DNA from: Antennarius striatus | Lineage: Eukaryota > Chordata > Actinopteri > Lophiiformes > Antennariidae | Direction: 5' to 3' | NCBI RefSeq assembly: GCF_040054535.1 | Contig: NC_090780.1 | Location: forward strand, 14,088,501-14,152,500 | DNA: 64,000 bases | Shown: piece by piece, positions 33,580 through 52,404 of the stretch | Position numbering within the stretch: the stretch's first letter is position 1 | Layout: each line of letters starts with the position of its first letter | Notes under the pieces: model-generated | Seen by the model: only the letters and a program-made list of their open reading frames with translations | Databases searched by the model: none | Told to the model about the DNA's origin: nothing | Made by a program: the position numbers and the translations under genes

Positions 33580-33616
33580 ATGACATGTAAATGTTTAACA
33601 AACATTTACATGTCAT
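33580..33616. repeat. Perfect 17-bp inverted repeat, 3-nt loop
   Basis: ATGACATGTAAATGTTT (33580-33596) is the exact reverse complement of 33600-33616; the loop is AAC. Confidence 0.95.
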
Positions 33617-33627
33617 TCATTTTCCTT

Positions 33628-33740
33628 TCTTTCATTCATTCATTCATTCATTTTCTATACTACAATTTCCTCTTATGCGGGTCACTGGGGGTTGCTGGGG
33701 CCTATCCTAGCAGAGGCCAGGAGACGCTCCAAATGGGTTG
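33628..33740 (-). repeat. Fragment of common teleost interspersed repeat with (ATTC)n edge
   Basis: A short (ATTC)n tract at 33630-33652 is followed by GGGTCACTGGGGGTTGCTGG and GGCCTATCC, the reverse-oriented tail of the family seen in full at 49612-49862. Confidence 0.6.
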
Positions 33741-35577
<1,837 letters not shown>

Positions 35578-35936
35578 TGGATCAGGGGGTGGGTGCATTG
35601 GTCTGTGTCAGACAGCAAAGAGTGCTGCAGTTATCTAGGAATCTGAGCCAAAGCTACCTCACAAGTAGAGAGAAAACAGGACAGAGGAGGACCAGGAGTG
35701 GGATGGATTGAGGAAGAAAATAAGAAAGAAGAGGATGAAAGAAGCACAATGAGTAGAAAGGAAGAAAAGTAGAAAAAACATAGAAAGATCTAAACTAAAA
35801 GGTCAGTAAACACTTCCCATCTGAAGGGGCACTTTCAGACAAGGAAGAAAAAGGGATTTTGTCCAGGAGGTCAAGAGTTCGCAAAGATATGTGTGCATTT
35901 CTACAATTTCCCATGATGCCATTTGGTTCTGTCAGT

Positions 35937-39255
<3,319 letters not shown>

Positions 39256-39315
39256 AGACATAGGATTTGTCTGGGAACATCTTTAGAACAATAAAGCACA
39301 GTTTGAAATCAGAGT
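39256..39315 (+). terminator. Polyadenylation signal of the fibrinogen-domain gene
   Basis: AATAAA at 39290-39295 lies only 35 bp after the stop codon. It is the first plausible signal and gives a very short 3' UTR. Later AATAAA words near 39460 and 39630 are possible alternatives. Confidence 0.55.
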
Positions 39316-40054
39316 CAGTATATGTAGAGCAGCGTAAAAGCAATCCACTTGTTACATTCAGACAGCAGCTAACAGACTATAGAAACAGGTACCAGTATAT
39401 GTCACAGTAGTAAAGGACTTCTCTTTATAAAACACTTTTACACCATTTGTCATAAAAAATAAACAATTAATGCTCGTAGACTTTGTTGTTGTCACACATA
39501 CAAAATCTTTATTTTACATTAAAGATAAATTCTGTTGTACTGTATTAATTACCGAGATGCATTGTAAAAGCATTAATCTACATGTAATCATGCCTACATT
39601 TATAAGAGGATTTTGGTGTAATGTCACAAATAAAACTCAACACAAATGGTTCATACAGTCATCTCCCAGAGATTGTGTGTGGTCTTATCTGCCTTAGCTC
39701 TGTATTTTAGTATTTTAGGTCAGATGATGTCATGTCAGATAACGTCTTTCTGAGGCTAACACTCCTGAGCCTGCAGGAGGCTTTAACAGTCGCTTGGTCT
39801 GCACAGCTCCATAAATTGGAACCTCACCGCATCATTCATGAGACAGAGAGCTCACGGGCCGTTTCTGTCTCTCCACAGGCTTCAACTGCATTAATACAGA
39901 GATAAACCCAAAGCTGGTGGTTTGACACTAAACAAATAGAAGCCCATCGTAGGCGATGTCATTTTTTCTGAGCTTGACTCACTGATGCTGACTGTTACGA
40001 GATTTAGACTAAAGCACAAAACAACCCCCTACCATTAAGTCAACACACTCATGC
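39316..40054. other. Intergenic, nothing recognised
   Basis: AT-rich sequence without exons, RNA genes or recognisable repeats, up to the (CA)n tract at 40055-40107. Confidence 0.5.
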
Positions 40055-40057
40055 ACA

Positions 40058-40095
<38 letters not shown>

Positions 40096-40107
40096 TACAC
40101 ACACACA
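40055..40107. repeat. Imperfect (CA)n microsatellite
   Basis: A CA run interrupted by CG and TA steps; its longest perfect part is about 40062-40090. Confidence 0.9.
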
Positions 40108-40304
40108 GTCTCACCTGCTTATTGAAGTTGGAGTCAGGCAGGCGGCTCCCCATCTGGCTGCGCTTCACAAAGGCTTTTCTGGGAGTTTTGACTCAGTGTG
40201 TGCCTAAACTGAGCTTAGCTGTGCACATGTGATGCTTGTCTATGTGTTTGAACATGGTTATGAGTGGTGACACACACACTGTGTGTTAACACAGTGTGTG
40301 TCAT

Positions 40305-40735
40305 CTATTTTAGCAGTGTTCTTGATGACCTGTCAGTCACTCCCACAAGCAGCATGCCTAATATTAACCACAATGTGTTCCACCCACTGTACAGAACATT
40401 GATGGGACAAAGGATATCATTTAGTAATAATACGAACCTTCCTAAATATACCACTGAACGCCATAGTAAATCTTTCCTGCCTGTGGCCATCAAACTGTAC
40501 AATGCCTCACTCTGACAGAGTAATAATGAAGTGGATGGTAAATCTATATATCTGTACATTCTATATTATTTTATTCATTCTGTTATTTATCTATAATTTC
40601 CTTTCTCTTTTTTCTTAATTCTAAATTCAATTTGTATTCTGACTTTGTCCTTACATGCTGAAACAGAGCAGCTGTGTTAAAAAGCAATTTCCTGAGCTGT
40701 CAATAAAGGATTTTGGTTCTGATTTTGATTGATTC
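40305..40735 (+). mobile_element. Probable LINE 3' end (ORF C-terminus plus 3' UTR)
   Basis: The frame ending at 40515 reads RHSKSFLPVAIKLYNASL before its stop. It resembles the C-termini of several fish LINE polymerases (a '..SF.P.AI.L.N' ending). A T-rich tail with AATAAA follows at about 40701-40706. No reverse transcriptase core is present upstream. Identification is by pattern only. Confidence 0.45.
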
Positions 40736-40786
40736 TGACTGTAGGGGGAGAACACAGAGACACACAACAAGCCACTGTATTTCAAA

Positions 40787-40798
40787 ACACACACACAC

Positions 40799-40867
<69 letters not shown>

Positions 40868-40881
40868 ACATGCACACACAC
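40787..40881. repeat. (CA)n microsatellite
   Basis: A nearly perfect CA run with one CAA and a few TA/TG interruptions at its ends. Confidence 0.95.
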
Positions 40882-41229
40882 AATTATTACATTATGTTAT
40901 GTATCAGCTTTCTCTTTAGGTACAGGGGTGTACAAGTAGAATGCTCCATGTTCTGCCCTCTGGTGGCTCATGAACATATCAGAAAGCCAGAGAAACATTT
41001 CAGTTAAAATTTTTACATTAAATTTTAAGTTTGGACTGAAAAAAATGGAAATTTGAAAAAGATATCTCTTAATTCTACATAGCGTTGTGTAGTATAATGT
41101 TGGACTTCTCAACTAAAAATAAGTCCCTTGCATCAATTATATTATAATTACTTTTATTATTAGCAGTAGTAGTAGTAGTATTATCATTATTATTATTATT
41201 ATTATTGTTGTTGTTGTTGTTTTTATTCA

Positions 41230-41575
41230 TTACTCCGACATTCATTCATTCATTCATTCATTCATCTACTACACCCACTTCTGTCCGCTGTCCCAGGTTG
41301 CAACTGGGGGCATAAGGCAGGGGACACTTTTGGCGCAACGCCAGTGCACCGCGATGCCACATGAAGAAAGACATACAAACACTCACACCAACTCACACCT
41401 GTGGGCAATATAATACCGGCCAATTAACCCGAAGTACATGTTTTACAAGTGGAAGGAAGCAAGAGAACCCGGAGGTAACCCACGCAAACATGAGGACAAC
41501 ATGCAAACTCTGCACAAAGTGGGACTTGAAACTGGAACCGCCTTGCTGTGCGGCAACAGCGCTACCCACTGCGTT
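41230..41575 (-). repeat. Common teleost interspersed repeat, long copy
   Basis: It begins with an (ATTC)n tract (41240-41263). Reverse-oriented matches to the family follow: GCCAATTAACCCGAAGTACA, GAGAACCCGGAGGTAACCCA, GCAAACATGAGGACAACATG, CAAACTCTGCACA and, at the end, AACAGCGCTACCCACTGCG. This is the most complete copy of the middle of the element in the window. Confidence 0.7.
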
Positions 41576-41576
41576 C

Positions 41577-41633
<57 letters not shown>
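41577..41633. repeat. (ATT)19 microsatellite
   Basis: A perfect trinucleotide run directly abuts the interspersed repeat at 41230-41575, probably its tail. Confidence 0.95.
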
Positions 41634-41635
<2 letters not shown>

Positions 41636-42009
41636 TTTTACTCATTTTCTGCTTTTCTTTTGTTGACTCTTCCTCCCCCCCAAAAAGTCACAATTCCAAT
41701 TTTCATAATCAGAGCTGCAGCTTCTGTAAATTTCGATAGGTCATGCTGTCTTCTTTACTCCTCTCGTCTTCTCTGCATCCATCAGTCTTGTTGACAAGGG
41801 AGGAACAGAGGCCCAGCGTAATGTCACCACAGTATCCTGACATGGTGTCTGTAGTAGAGTGATAGAGGTGGTGCTGCAAGATGTGCAGGGTACCAGTGTA
41901 GTGCGCTGCCCTAGGGCCGGAAGCCCAGCCTGGGCAGCGGTTAGCTAGCACATCCCTCTGAGAAGGTCTGCCCTCCTCTGCGGGAAGTTCCACTGCAAGA
42001 TGTGGCACT

Positions 42010-44600
42010 GATTACTGTGTGTAAATGAATTCTTTAAATTGAATAGGCAAACAACTTTTCTTTGTAACTTGTTGAAAGCATCTCTTTCCTTCCATATTTC
42101 GAGTATCTCTCATTATTTGACACTCAAATTGATTAAAATAGTTGTGATGCTCATGGAAACTTGACAGATAAAATCAGCAAAACTGATTTAAAATTTATGT
42201 AGCTTTAAATGTACCTTTTCATTTATTTATTAAATTGTCTTTTTAGAAAAAAAAAGTTTTATCCATCCAACTGCTTTATCACTCACATGATTATCACATA
42301 TGGTGTCACTTGACAGAATTTGTGCTAATCCTTTGTCACACATGTCTACATGGACAGTAAACAGTAAACAGGTATTTCATGTAGCGTGTTAAACGCATCC
42401 TGCTTTTACAGATCATTTGTTTGAAAGCCATCAGGCTTCACACTAATTCATTTCCACCAGACAGGAATGTTTGGTGCCACCTGGTGCTGAACACCTGTTC
42501 AGCACCAGGTGGCAATGTTGTGTCACAAAGATGAAAGTTAAGGGTTTTTTTTCCCCATTTGTCTTTCAGGAACTTTCACATGAGAAACTTTGAGTCAAAC
42601 ACAACGAGGCAGAGACACTGTGTCTATAGAAAGAATAGAACAATATGCATTGTGTAATATTTGAAAATATACAGTCAAGAAGAATGACTGGGTAGAACAT
42701 AATGTTAGTGTTAAAGCTGCAATTTGAGAAGGTAAATTATGTCATGTACGTACGTGTATTCAAGCTAAATATATGTATATATATGTGATATTTAGCAGTG
42801 GTTTTTATTTCTCAGACTGATAGTTGCAACAGCTCTGTCTTAGAATAACTACAAAAACAGCAGAGCACTGACTTTACATGAGTTTTCCCCTTGAAGTTTA
42901 CCTGAAGTAATAAAAGGCCTGACTGCATCGCATCTTCTCAACACTGGGGGTATCATATCTTGGATTGGAGGTCAAAGGACAAACTCAGACTGCATGAGGA
43001 TGATCTCAAGAAATGTAAATACTTTTTTTAATGTCACAATAAAGAATGGAATTAGAATATCCAGACTATTTCGAATCAACATCTGCATGTCTGCAGAGCT
43101 AAACGAATCAGCGATGTGACAGCTTGAAAGGGGCGAGAAGAGGAGAACAACATGGTGGCTTATCGCAAAAAGACCTTCATGTTCCTTCATCTGCTCTCAT
43201 GATAAGGGTTCGCATGTAAGCTGTCAGGTGGAGGGAAAGGAGGGAGGAAAGTGCAAGGGGAGGAAGCAAGAGCGGGTGAGGTTTTAATGGTGCGTGAGTA
43301 TAAAAGTTCGTTAGAGGCTCCCCCTCTCTGACCGCAGGGTCACTGACAGACAATGTGTGCCTGATTTTAATACTGGTCCTGCAGAAAAGCAGAGAAAGGC
43401 AATGTTACGTTTGAAACCGGAATCCACCAGAACAAGTGTATCCTGATGTGGTGAGGAGCTGGGGGGAGGAGGAGGGGGAGCAGGCTTCACTCCATCTCTT
43501 GTCATTTCTAGATCTGCAAACAGACTTGGAGATGAGAATAATTTTGAAGTAGGGCCAATAGACACCAGAGATAGGGTTGTGTGTGAAGGTTTCTTACAAT
43601 AAGTACAATTTTAATTAATTAACATTAAGTAGTTGACACCCAGCCTGTGCTTCGTCTTCATATTGCCCACTGGAGCACTATGTTTGGTTATAAAAGACAG
43701 CTGTTACACTATCATGCCACACCACAGAGACAAACTTGAATTTCATAAATGGTTAGAACTTCTTGCTGAGCTGACTTAAGATTAAATCATAAAAGGATGT
43801 GAGTGATTTAAACCTTAATTCAAGACATTTAATGATAAACCACATTAACCAGAAATAAATTATTCTGGCCCGCTCCCCCATGAAATTAAGCTTGGAAATA
43901 TTGTATAAATTTGCCAAAATTCCAAGAGTCGAATTTATTAGAGAGAGATACCAAATAGAGGTTTTCAGCAGTTTTTGCAGTGCCTCATAATTTTGTGCAA
44001 ATTTCTCACGCTACCTTTTCTAAACGTGTTTTGCTATAATGCATATACTGTATATATCTAACAAGGCTGATGAGAACCTTATGTCTAGCAAAATATTTAT
44101 ATAATGCTTCACACCAGTTTCCTCTTTGAGCATCCGTCTCTGGCTTCGATTGTGTTCATTATAATCCACCAAAATGGAGAAAACACTGTGGTGAGAGGAA
44201 AGGTGAAGAGATTGAGAATGCTGATCAGGCAGACTCTGTTTTTGAAATCAAAGGGTAATCTTATCTGATAATGCAGAGCGGCACAAACATATTTGAAAGG
44301 AAACCACCAGGAAGTCAAAAGCAGCTCATCATAATCTAGGAGATACCAGGAAAACAAAAATAATAAACCAACCAACGCGCACATTGTGTTGGCAAACACT
44401 CTGAACCATGAGACCTGCATGTTTGTTTGTATATGTGCATGCCACAAAGAAAGAAATGAGGATGTGGTAAAGCAGTCTAAAGTATAATGGTCAGCCCCGT
44501 TTCTTTTTCTCTCTCTCTTTCTTGCACCTGCAGAGTTGTGGAAGAGCAACAAAACAGACTGCAGCTGCAATCTCATGACTTCAGTGTCCTCCATTTTAAC
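42010..44600. other. Non-coding stretch; one strong hairpin, one chance-like ORF
   Basis: Nothing with recognisable homology was found. A 168-codon minus-strand frame at 44615-44109 is the longest open frame. It has no recognisable domain and no splice or promoter support, so I regard it as chance. The perfect hairpin at 42475-42514 lies here. Confidence 0.5.
42475..42514. repeat. Perfect 19-bp inverted repeat, 2-nt loop
   Basis: TGCCACCTGGTGCTGAACA (42475-42493) is the exact reverse complement of 42496-42514; the spacer is CC. Each arm contains the E-box CACCTG/CAGGTG. Confidence 0.95.
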
Positions 44601-44636
44601 AGCATCAAAGGGCACTGCAAAGCCATCTAAATGCTA

Positions 44637-44767
<131 letters not shown>

Positions 44768-44895
44768 AGTACTGTACATGCTTGTGTGCAGCAGCAATGA
44801 ATGGCTGATATCTAAGGTACCTTTCCACACAGTTGAGCAGATCAAAGAACACAGCAATGGAAGAGATGTACAATCTTGTTTATTCGCTCTGTATA

Positions 44896-46570
<1,675 letters not shown>

Positions 46571-46796
46571 ATCACCCTAACCCGGGTGTCGGCAACCCGC
46601 GGCTCCGGAGCCGTATTCGACCCTTTAGCGCCTCCCTTGCGACTCCCTGGAGATTAATCACAAAATAGAAAAATAATCCTGAAAAGAAAACAATAGACAG
46701 ATATTCTAGTCATTGCTAAAAATCTTTGCAAACAAATCTTATTGTTGTAAATTCCCTTCATTTTGTTACGTTATCAACATTATTGTGACGTTTAAA

Positions 46797-46960
46797 AATT
46801 TAGTCAGACACCTTTTAGGACAGCTCAGATGCGGCATGGGGTCCTACATAATGTTTTCATGTATGTGCCGCGAGTTAGCGATAGAGCGAGTTACCAATAC
46901 GATTTACGGAGACTGTTTTCCTGTACAAAACCGAGTCGTTCACGAAGTTAGGTTCTGTAA
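46797..46960 (+). repeat. Direct repeat, left copy (about 160 bp)
   Basis: It is highly similar to 47410-47571, sharing the words CAGCTCAGATGCG, GTGGGGTCC/ATGGGGTCC, GAGTTAGCGA, GCGAGTTACCA and GCTGTTTTCC/ACTGTTTTCC. Confidence 0.8.
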
Positions 46961-47409
46961 TGCTGCAAGTTACTGATTAAATGCCAGAAATCTGAACTGT
47001 TCCTTGTATGTCACCTGCTCTCTGACTGAAGTTACCACTGTGGATAAGGTGGTTACAACACACAAAGCAAAGTCCTCCCCGAATCTAAATTCAATACTTA
47101 TAAAACATTTTTTAGTGACACTCTTTCTTGAATATGACCTACATATTAACATTTTAATAGGCCTACATATTAACGTTTCTGTCAATGAAGGATTGCGTCA
47201 TAGCTTGCAACGCATGTAGCAGCGCGACGCTTTGCCAGGCGGGTAGCTGTTGTAAACAAACCGGCGGATGTGTGATGGACCATGGATGCCAAAGAAAAAA
47301 AAAGAACAATACCTGATGACAACAGAGGATTCAACGAAGAATGGAAACGTGGAAAACCATTCACAGACGGTCTTGTAAATCCTGTTTTCTTACGTTACCG
47401 TGTTTATTT

Positions 47410-47571
47410 TTAGTCAGGCACCTTTTAAGACAGCTCAGATGCGCCGTGGGGTCCAGGACGATGTTTTTGTGTATGTGTAGTGAGTTAGCGAAAGTGCGAG
47501 TTACCATTAAGATTTCCAGAAGCTGTTTTCCCCGTATAAAAACTGAGTTGTTCACAAAGTTAAATTTTGTA
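47410..47571 (+). repeat. Direct repeat, right copy (about 160 bp)
   Basis: This is the mate of 46797-46960. It starts at the stop codon of the truncated hAT frame, so the duplication probably marks a rearrangement or tandem-duplication breakpoint inside the element. Confidence 0.8.
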
Positions 47572-47649
47572 GTTATTGGAATATTTTGGAATCTCTGCTT
47601 TCATATGATTAATAGCTATGTATCATCCAATTTGAAGTAGTTGCAAGAG

Positions 47650-48600
47650 GGCACAAGCCAGTATCTTATTGTGCCGGTCGAAAGCCCGGATAAATACAGA
47701 GGGTTGTGTCAGGAAGGGCATCAGACATAAAACTTTTGCCAAATTAAACATGCAAATCCAATCTATGACTTCCATACCGGATCACTCAAGGCCCAGGTTA
47801 ACAACGACCGCCATCGGTACTGTTCACCAACAGGGTGCCGGTGGAAATTGGTCGAAGAAGAAGAGGAAGAGTGTATTCGTAGGAGGAGAGAAAAGAGGAT
47901 CGCCAAGAGTATAGGACTGAGAGTAGGAACGTTGAATGTTGGAACTATGAAGGGAAAAGGTAGAGAGTTGGTTGACATGATGCAGAGGAGGAAGGTAGAC
48001 ATACTGTGTGTCCAGGAGACCAGGTGGAAAGGAAGCAGGGCTAGAAGTTTAGGAGCGAGGTTCAAGTTGTTCTATCATGGTGTAGATAGAAAGAGAAATG
48101 GAGTAGGAGTTATCTTGAAGGAGGAGTTTGTTAGGAATGTCCTGGGGGTGAAAAGAGTGTCAGATAGAGTGATGAGTCTGAAGCTACAAATAGAAGATGT
48201 GATGTTCAATGTTGTTAGTGGGTATGCTCCACAGGTAGGATGTGAGCTGGAGGAGAAGGAGAAATTCTGGTTGGTCTTTGATGAAGTGATGCAGAGCATA
48301 CCTAGAAGTGAGAGAGTTGTTATTGGAGCAGACTTCAATGGATATGTTGGTGCAGGAAACAGAGGTGATGAGGAGGTGATGGGCGGGTTTGGTATGCAGG
48401 AGAGGAATGCAGAAGGACAGATGGTAGTTGACTTTGCAAAAAGGATGGAAATGGCTGTAGTGAATACTTTCTTCCAGAAGAGGCAGGAACATAGGGTGAC
48501 CTATAAGAGTGGAGGTAGGAGCACACAGGTAGACTACATCTTGTGTAGACGGTGTAATCTGAAGGAGATCAGTGACTGCCACAGAAGACAATTAAAATGA
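47650..48600 (+). mobile_element. RTE-type LINE: 5' region and APE endonuclease domain, truncated
   Basis: A 5' leader typical of fish RTE elements (GGTTGTGTCAGGAAGGGCAT, TTTGCCAAATTAAACATGCA) is followed by an open frame (usable from 47848 to 48600). It encodes an AP-endonuclease-like domain: LRVGTLNVGTM, CVQETRW (catalytic Glu), GVGVILKEEF, VSGYAPQVGCE, VIGADFNGYVG (catalytic Asp/Asn) and TQVDYILCRR. The frame stops just after the endonuclease, and no reverse transcriptase follows; another repeat begins at about 48645. The copy is 3'-truncated. In databases this domain is often mislabelled 'craniofacial development protein 2'; it is not a host gene here. Confidence 0.88.
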
Positions 48601-48644
48601 GGCAGAGGAACAGCCTGCTCATCCAAGATGTTCTGTTATGTCCG

Positions 48645-48810
48645 ACTTCCTCCCACCACCAAAAACACACAGCTTAGATGAACTGTTAACTCCAAATTGT
48701 CCGTATGTGTGAGTGTGTGCATGAATGGTTGTCTGTCTTTCATGTGGCCTCATGTTGAGATGGTGTTTCACCCGGGGTGTACCCCTTCTCTAGCCCTTGG
48801 CCAGTTGTGA
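48645..48810 (+). repeat. Common teleost interspersed repeat fragment
   Basis: Matches to the family include TTCCTCCCACCACC, GTTAACTCCAAATTGTCCGT, ATGAATGGTTGTCTGTCTTT and GGGGTGTACCCCTTCTCTAG. It abuts the truncated 3' side of the RTE fragment. Confidence 0.7.
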
Positions 48811-49611
48811 TTTATATTTATATGGAAAATTTCAAGAAATTTCAAGGAAATGCTTCAACTGCACAAAAGCCATCTCCTGATGGAAAATGATTTTAATGGA
48901 TCTCAATGGAGGAATGAAAAGTCTGCAGTGACTACTGATCTAAAAATTAAGACATTTTATATCACACTTATGAAAAATACATTAAGCATCAATATCAAGT
49001 GACAAAATGAAGCTCCCTGGCCAGACTTATTTGAACATGGACCAAAACACTGGAACTTGATTTACTTAAAGACAAAATAAACGCACAAGGTTTGAAATGG
49101 GTGAACTTTCAGTGCTGTAAAAAAAAAGGGAGGGGGGGGGTGTTTTGAATTCTACAACTCCCTGGACGGCTCCAGTGAGACAGAATCTGATTGACAGGTT
49201 GTTAGTGACAAGGTCCTATAAACTTTCACTTCCTGCTGCTCTCGGTGCAGGAAGTGAGCCAGTGAACCTTTGACCTTGGGTGACTTAATAAAGATCCTTC
49301 TCAAGACTACACACAATTAAACAAGACATCAGGTAATGACAATAAAAAGATACACAGCTGAAATCAACATAAACCAACTATAAACGAAGAGCCCAGTTCA
49401 TGAGACTAGGTCATTTTAAACATTCATAATCGAGCACAATCTTTTTTCTGGTGAAAACAAGCTGCACAACAGGTGACCACTGCATTGCTGCACTGGCATT
49501 AATGTAAAGGGAATATTTTTGACACAGAATGTGGACTTGCCTGAGTCAAAATCAGTCGGCCAATCCCTCAGGCAGAAGAAAAACTAAAAAATGTAATTAA
49601 AAACAGAGTAA

Positions 49612-49862
49612 GGGTGACATGGCGGCGCAATAGCGGCGCTGTTGCCTCAAAGCAATAAGGTCCTGCATACAAATCCAAGTTTTCTGTGTGGAGTTTACAT
49701 GTTCTTCCTGTGTCTGGGTGGGTTCTCCTCCCACCACTACATCATCCATTGAACTACTATGTTCAAGTGATGATGAATATGAGCATGATTGTTTGTCTTT
49801 CAGTGTAGGCTGGGATAGGCTCCAACCCCTGTGATCCTAAACAGGATAAGCCATTAAGAAAA
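49612..49862 (+). repeat. Common teleost interspersed repeat, near full copy
   Basis: From GTGACATGGCGGCGCAATAG to GATCCTAAACAGGATAAGCC, in the order head (GTTGCCTCAAAGCAATAAGG), middle (TGTGTGGAGTTTACATGTTC) and tail (GGCTGGGATAGGCTCCAACC). It is non-coding and serves as the reference orientation for the copies listed here. Confidence 0.75.
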
Positions 49863-50299
49863 TTAATAAAAACAGAGTAACATGCAAAAAATATTCTGAC
49901 AGTAAAGATTCAACGTTCAGAATTATCCTTCAACAGTTTAGAATAAATATAATCACTATTGTTCTTGTTGTACTGATTATAAATATTGATTAATTCAGGT
50001 GTATTATTTTCTTCATTCCTTGTAAACAAGGTGTTCATTTTAAATTAGACACTCTTTGTTTGTCAATTTCAGTAAACCTTCTAGCATTAAAATATATTGA
50101 TTGACTGATTGTTGGTTTGTTGATTATTAATCTTAATCAGAGAATAGTAACTCAATATATCAACAAATGTGATCTACTGTATGTAGAACGTGTTTAGTTT
50201 TAAAATATAGTTAAGTAAAAATAATGGAACTGGCAGAAATGTACAGTACATTTAAATACTTATACTAAAACATTTATTTTTATTTGATCTCGTTTCTGT

Positions 50300-50517
50300 G
50301 TGTCTCCACAGTGCACTGGCATCGCGCCCGGAGATTCCCCCGCCTCACACCGTCAGTCAGCTGGGATAGGCTCCAGCTCCCTGTGACCCGCCACAGCGGA
50401 TGAAGCGGTTTAAAATGAAGGAATCCATGAATGCATGAATGAATGAATGAATGAATGAACGAATGAATGAATGAATGAATGAATGAATGAATGAATGAAT
50501 GAATGAATGAATGAATG
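50300..50517 (+). repeat. Interspersed repeat tail followed by (GAAT)n
   Basis: The tail of the same family (AGCTGGGATAGGCTCCAGCT, CCGCCACAGCGGATGAAGCG) runs straight into about 80 bp of GAAT units (50437-50517). This suggests the microsatellite grew from the element's own 3' end. Confidence 0.8.
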
Positions 50518-50519
50518 TA

Positions 50520-51261
50520 TTGTATTCATCCAAGAGATATTTTTTCATTTCATCTTTTAATTTTGGCACTGTGAAACACACCCATTAGACATTACACACC
50601 CAAATTCTCCCATTAGATGCTTTGCTGACATCATCGTCATTTACGTACTCGTCAAAACTTCCAGGGACCACGCCGAAATAAATTAGTAATGTTTATTCAG
50701 CAACTAATTCAGATTCTTCTGTCATACTCTGACAGTGTATGGAATCTGGAGGAAAACACTGAAAGGAGTTCTCAATGCATCCCCTATATACTGTATATAA
50801 GAATGAATATATAAATGATGGCTTATTTGTAGTGCTGTGACAATAGGCTAGCAACACACTTGGAAGGAAAGACAAATCAAAAACCCAAAACCAAAAGGAA
50901 GAGGTCGCTGTACATCTTGCATTGTTAAACATACCGGCTGCTTCTCCCTAGGTGTCGCTGTCCGTCTGGTTGCAGCAAATACATACGTTTTAATATAGTG
51001 AACTACTGAGAGTCTCCCTCTGAATGACTCTGAAAGCAACTTCTACGAGCTTCTTACAAAGACACTTTCACGCTGAAAAGAAGGGGGGTGACCTTCCTGA
51101 GAGTCACATTACACGAAATCAAAATGAAATCATTAAAACAGAGGTAATCAAATTAATATACAAGAGATCAAATACAGAATACATTTAGAGTAATTTAGGA
51201 ACATAACATAACTCTAAATGCTAACTTAAAAAAATTAATAATATCTAAATTGTTATAATAA

Positions 51262-51310
<49 letters not shown>

Positions 51311-52160
51311 GATTTGTGCTGTGCTGTCAAGTCATAAAATTATACATTTGTTGTTTAATTTCCAAGACAATATAATGGTAATTTCTCTGACTCGGACCAG
51401 CTCATTGTGACTGGACTGCCTCCAATTTTTCTCAGGTTATTAGAGCTAAAATTTGTTGTGGATTTTCGAGCAGAACTGCCTCTTGACTTTGCTCCTTCAA
51501 ACCTTTTCTTTGAATTAGAATGTTTTAAGAATGTCTCCTAAACAATTACGCTATCTTGTCATCTTTAACAACAGCCTGGTATAAATTTCATAAAACAATT
51601 ATTGAAGTATAATATCTTTGGATATTTGCTTTTATTGATAAAAGGAACAGACAAAAGACAATTAACCAAATATAATTTATATTTGTATATACATACATTA
51701 CATTACATTTAGTGTATAGTGAAGTATAAATCATTGCTCCTCACAAACAAACACTGCAGGTCCTGAGAATATTAAAAGAGAATTCCAGGAGGACCGTTGT
51801 CTGTGCCGGGAGGTGTGCATCTATCAAAGCATGTCAGCAAAGGTCATCATACAGGTTTAACTAAGAAAAAAATGGAAAACACTCGGTCACTGTAACGGGG
51901 AAAGGGGAGGAGGAGGAGGAGCACTCCAGTTTGGTTTGACTTTATGTTTGACCTTTTCAGGAAGGAGAACTAATCCTTGAATATAATAGACTGTAAGATA
52001 TGGAAAATGACTGTGCTGTTATCTCTGTTACCCTGGAGACCATCAGCAGCACCCAGGGCTTCTGCAGCTGCCAAGTTATTAAGCATCCAGTTTGTATATA
52101 ATGGAAAAATACCTTTTCAGGCATCAATCCTCACACACTCATGTACATAGTGACTGACAT
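50520..52160. other. Intergenic, nothing coding recognised
   Basis: The stretch contains an (ATT)16 microsatellite at 51262-51310 and otherwise ordinary AT-rich DNA. Confidence 0.5.
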
Positions 52161-52164
52161 ATAC

Positions 52165-52165
<1 letters not shown>

Positions 52166-52243
<78 letters not shown>
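52166..52243. repeat. (GT)39 microsatellite
   Basis: An uninterrupted GT run of about 78 bp. Confidence 0.96.
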
Positions 52244-52246
<3 letters not shown>

Positions 52247-52372
52247 CATGTACAGAACACAGTGAAATTATTTATATCATGATAAATACAATTAACAAAA
52301 TAAAACCTCTTCTGTTTGTAACCTTTTATATACCCGCGGTTAAATAACCTAACACTGTCTTATTTTACCATT

Positions 52373-52404
52373 TGTAAAATAACCATTTGAATGGTTATTT
52401 TACA
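52373..52404. repeat. Perfect 15-bp inverted repeat, 2-nt loop
   Basis: TGTAAAATAACCATT (52373-52387) pairs exactly with 52390-52404 around TG. Confidence 0.95.

Larger units (their letters stand above)
46575..47640 (+). mobile_element. hAT-like element with transposase N-terminal relic and internal duplication
   Basis: It begins near GGGTGTCGGCAACCCGCGGC (46584-46603), a hAT-type end with subterminal GGCTCCGGAGCC palindrome. A 43-codon frame at 47282-47413 (MDAKEKKRTIPDDNRGFNEE...) resembles the start of hAT transposases of the SCAND3/ZBED type but is cut short. Two copies of a roughly 160-bp segment (46797-46960 and 47410-47571) flank it in direct orientation. The right terminus was not found; the RTE element begins at about 47650. 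It is inactive. Confidence 0.55.

Noticed and set aside
41709-42008. 99-codon minus-strand open frame
   Set aside because: The region looks repeat-derived, but no family could be supported and no protein similarity is recognised.
44109-44615. 168-codon minus-strand open frame
   Set aside because: It has no recognisable domain, no splice or promoter support, and an overall composition like the surrounding non-coding DNA. It is probably a chance open frame.
47848-48600. Host gene 'craniofacial development protein 2-like'
   Set aside because: The domain is the AP endonuclease of an RTE LINE, with the family's 5' leader directly upstream and a second broken copy at 11.1 kb.
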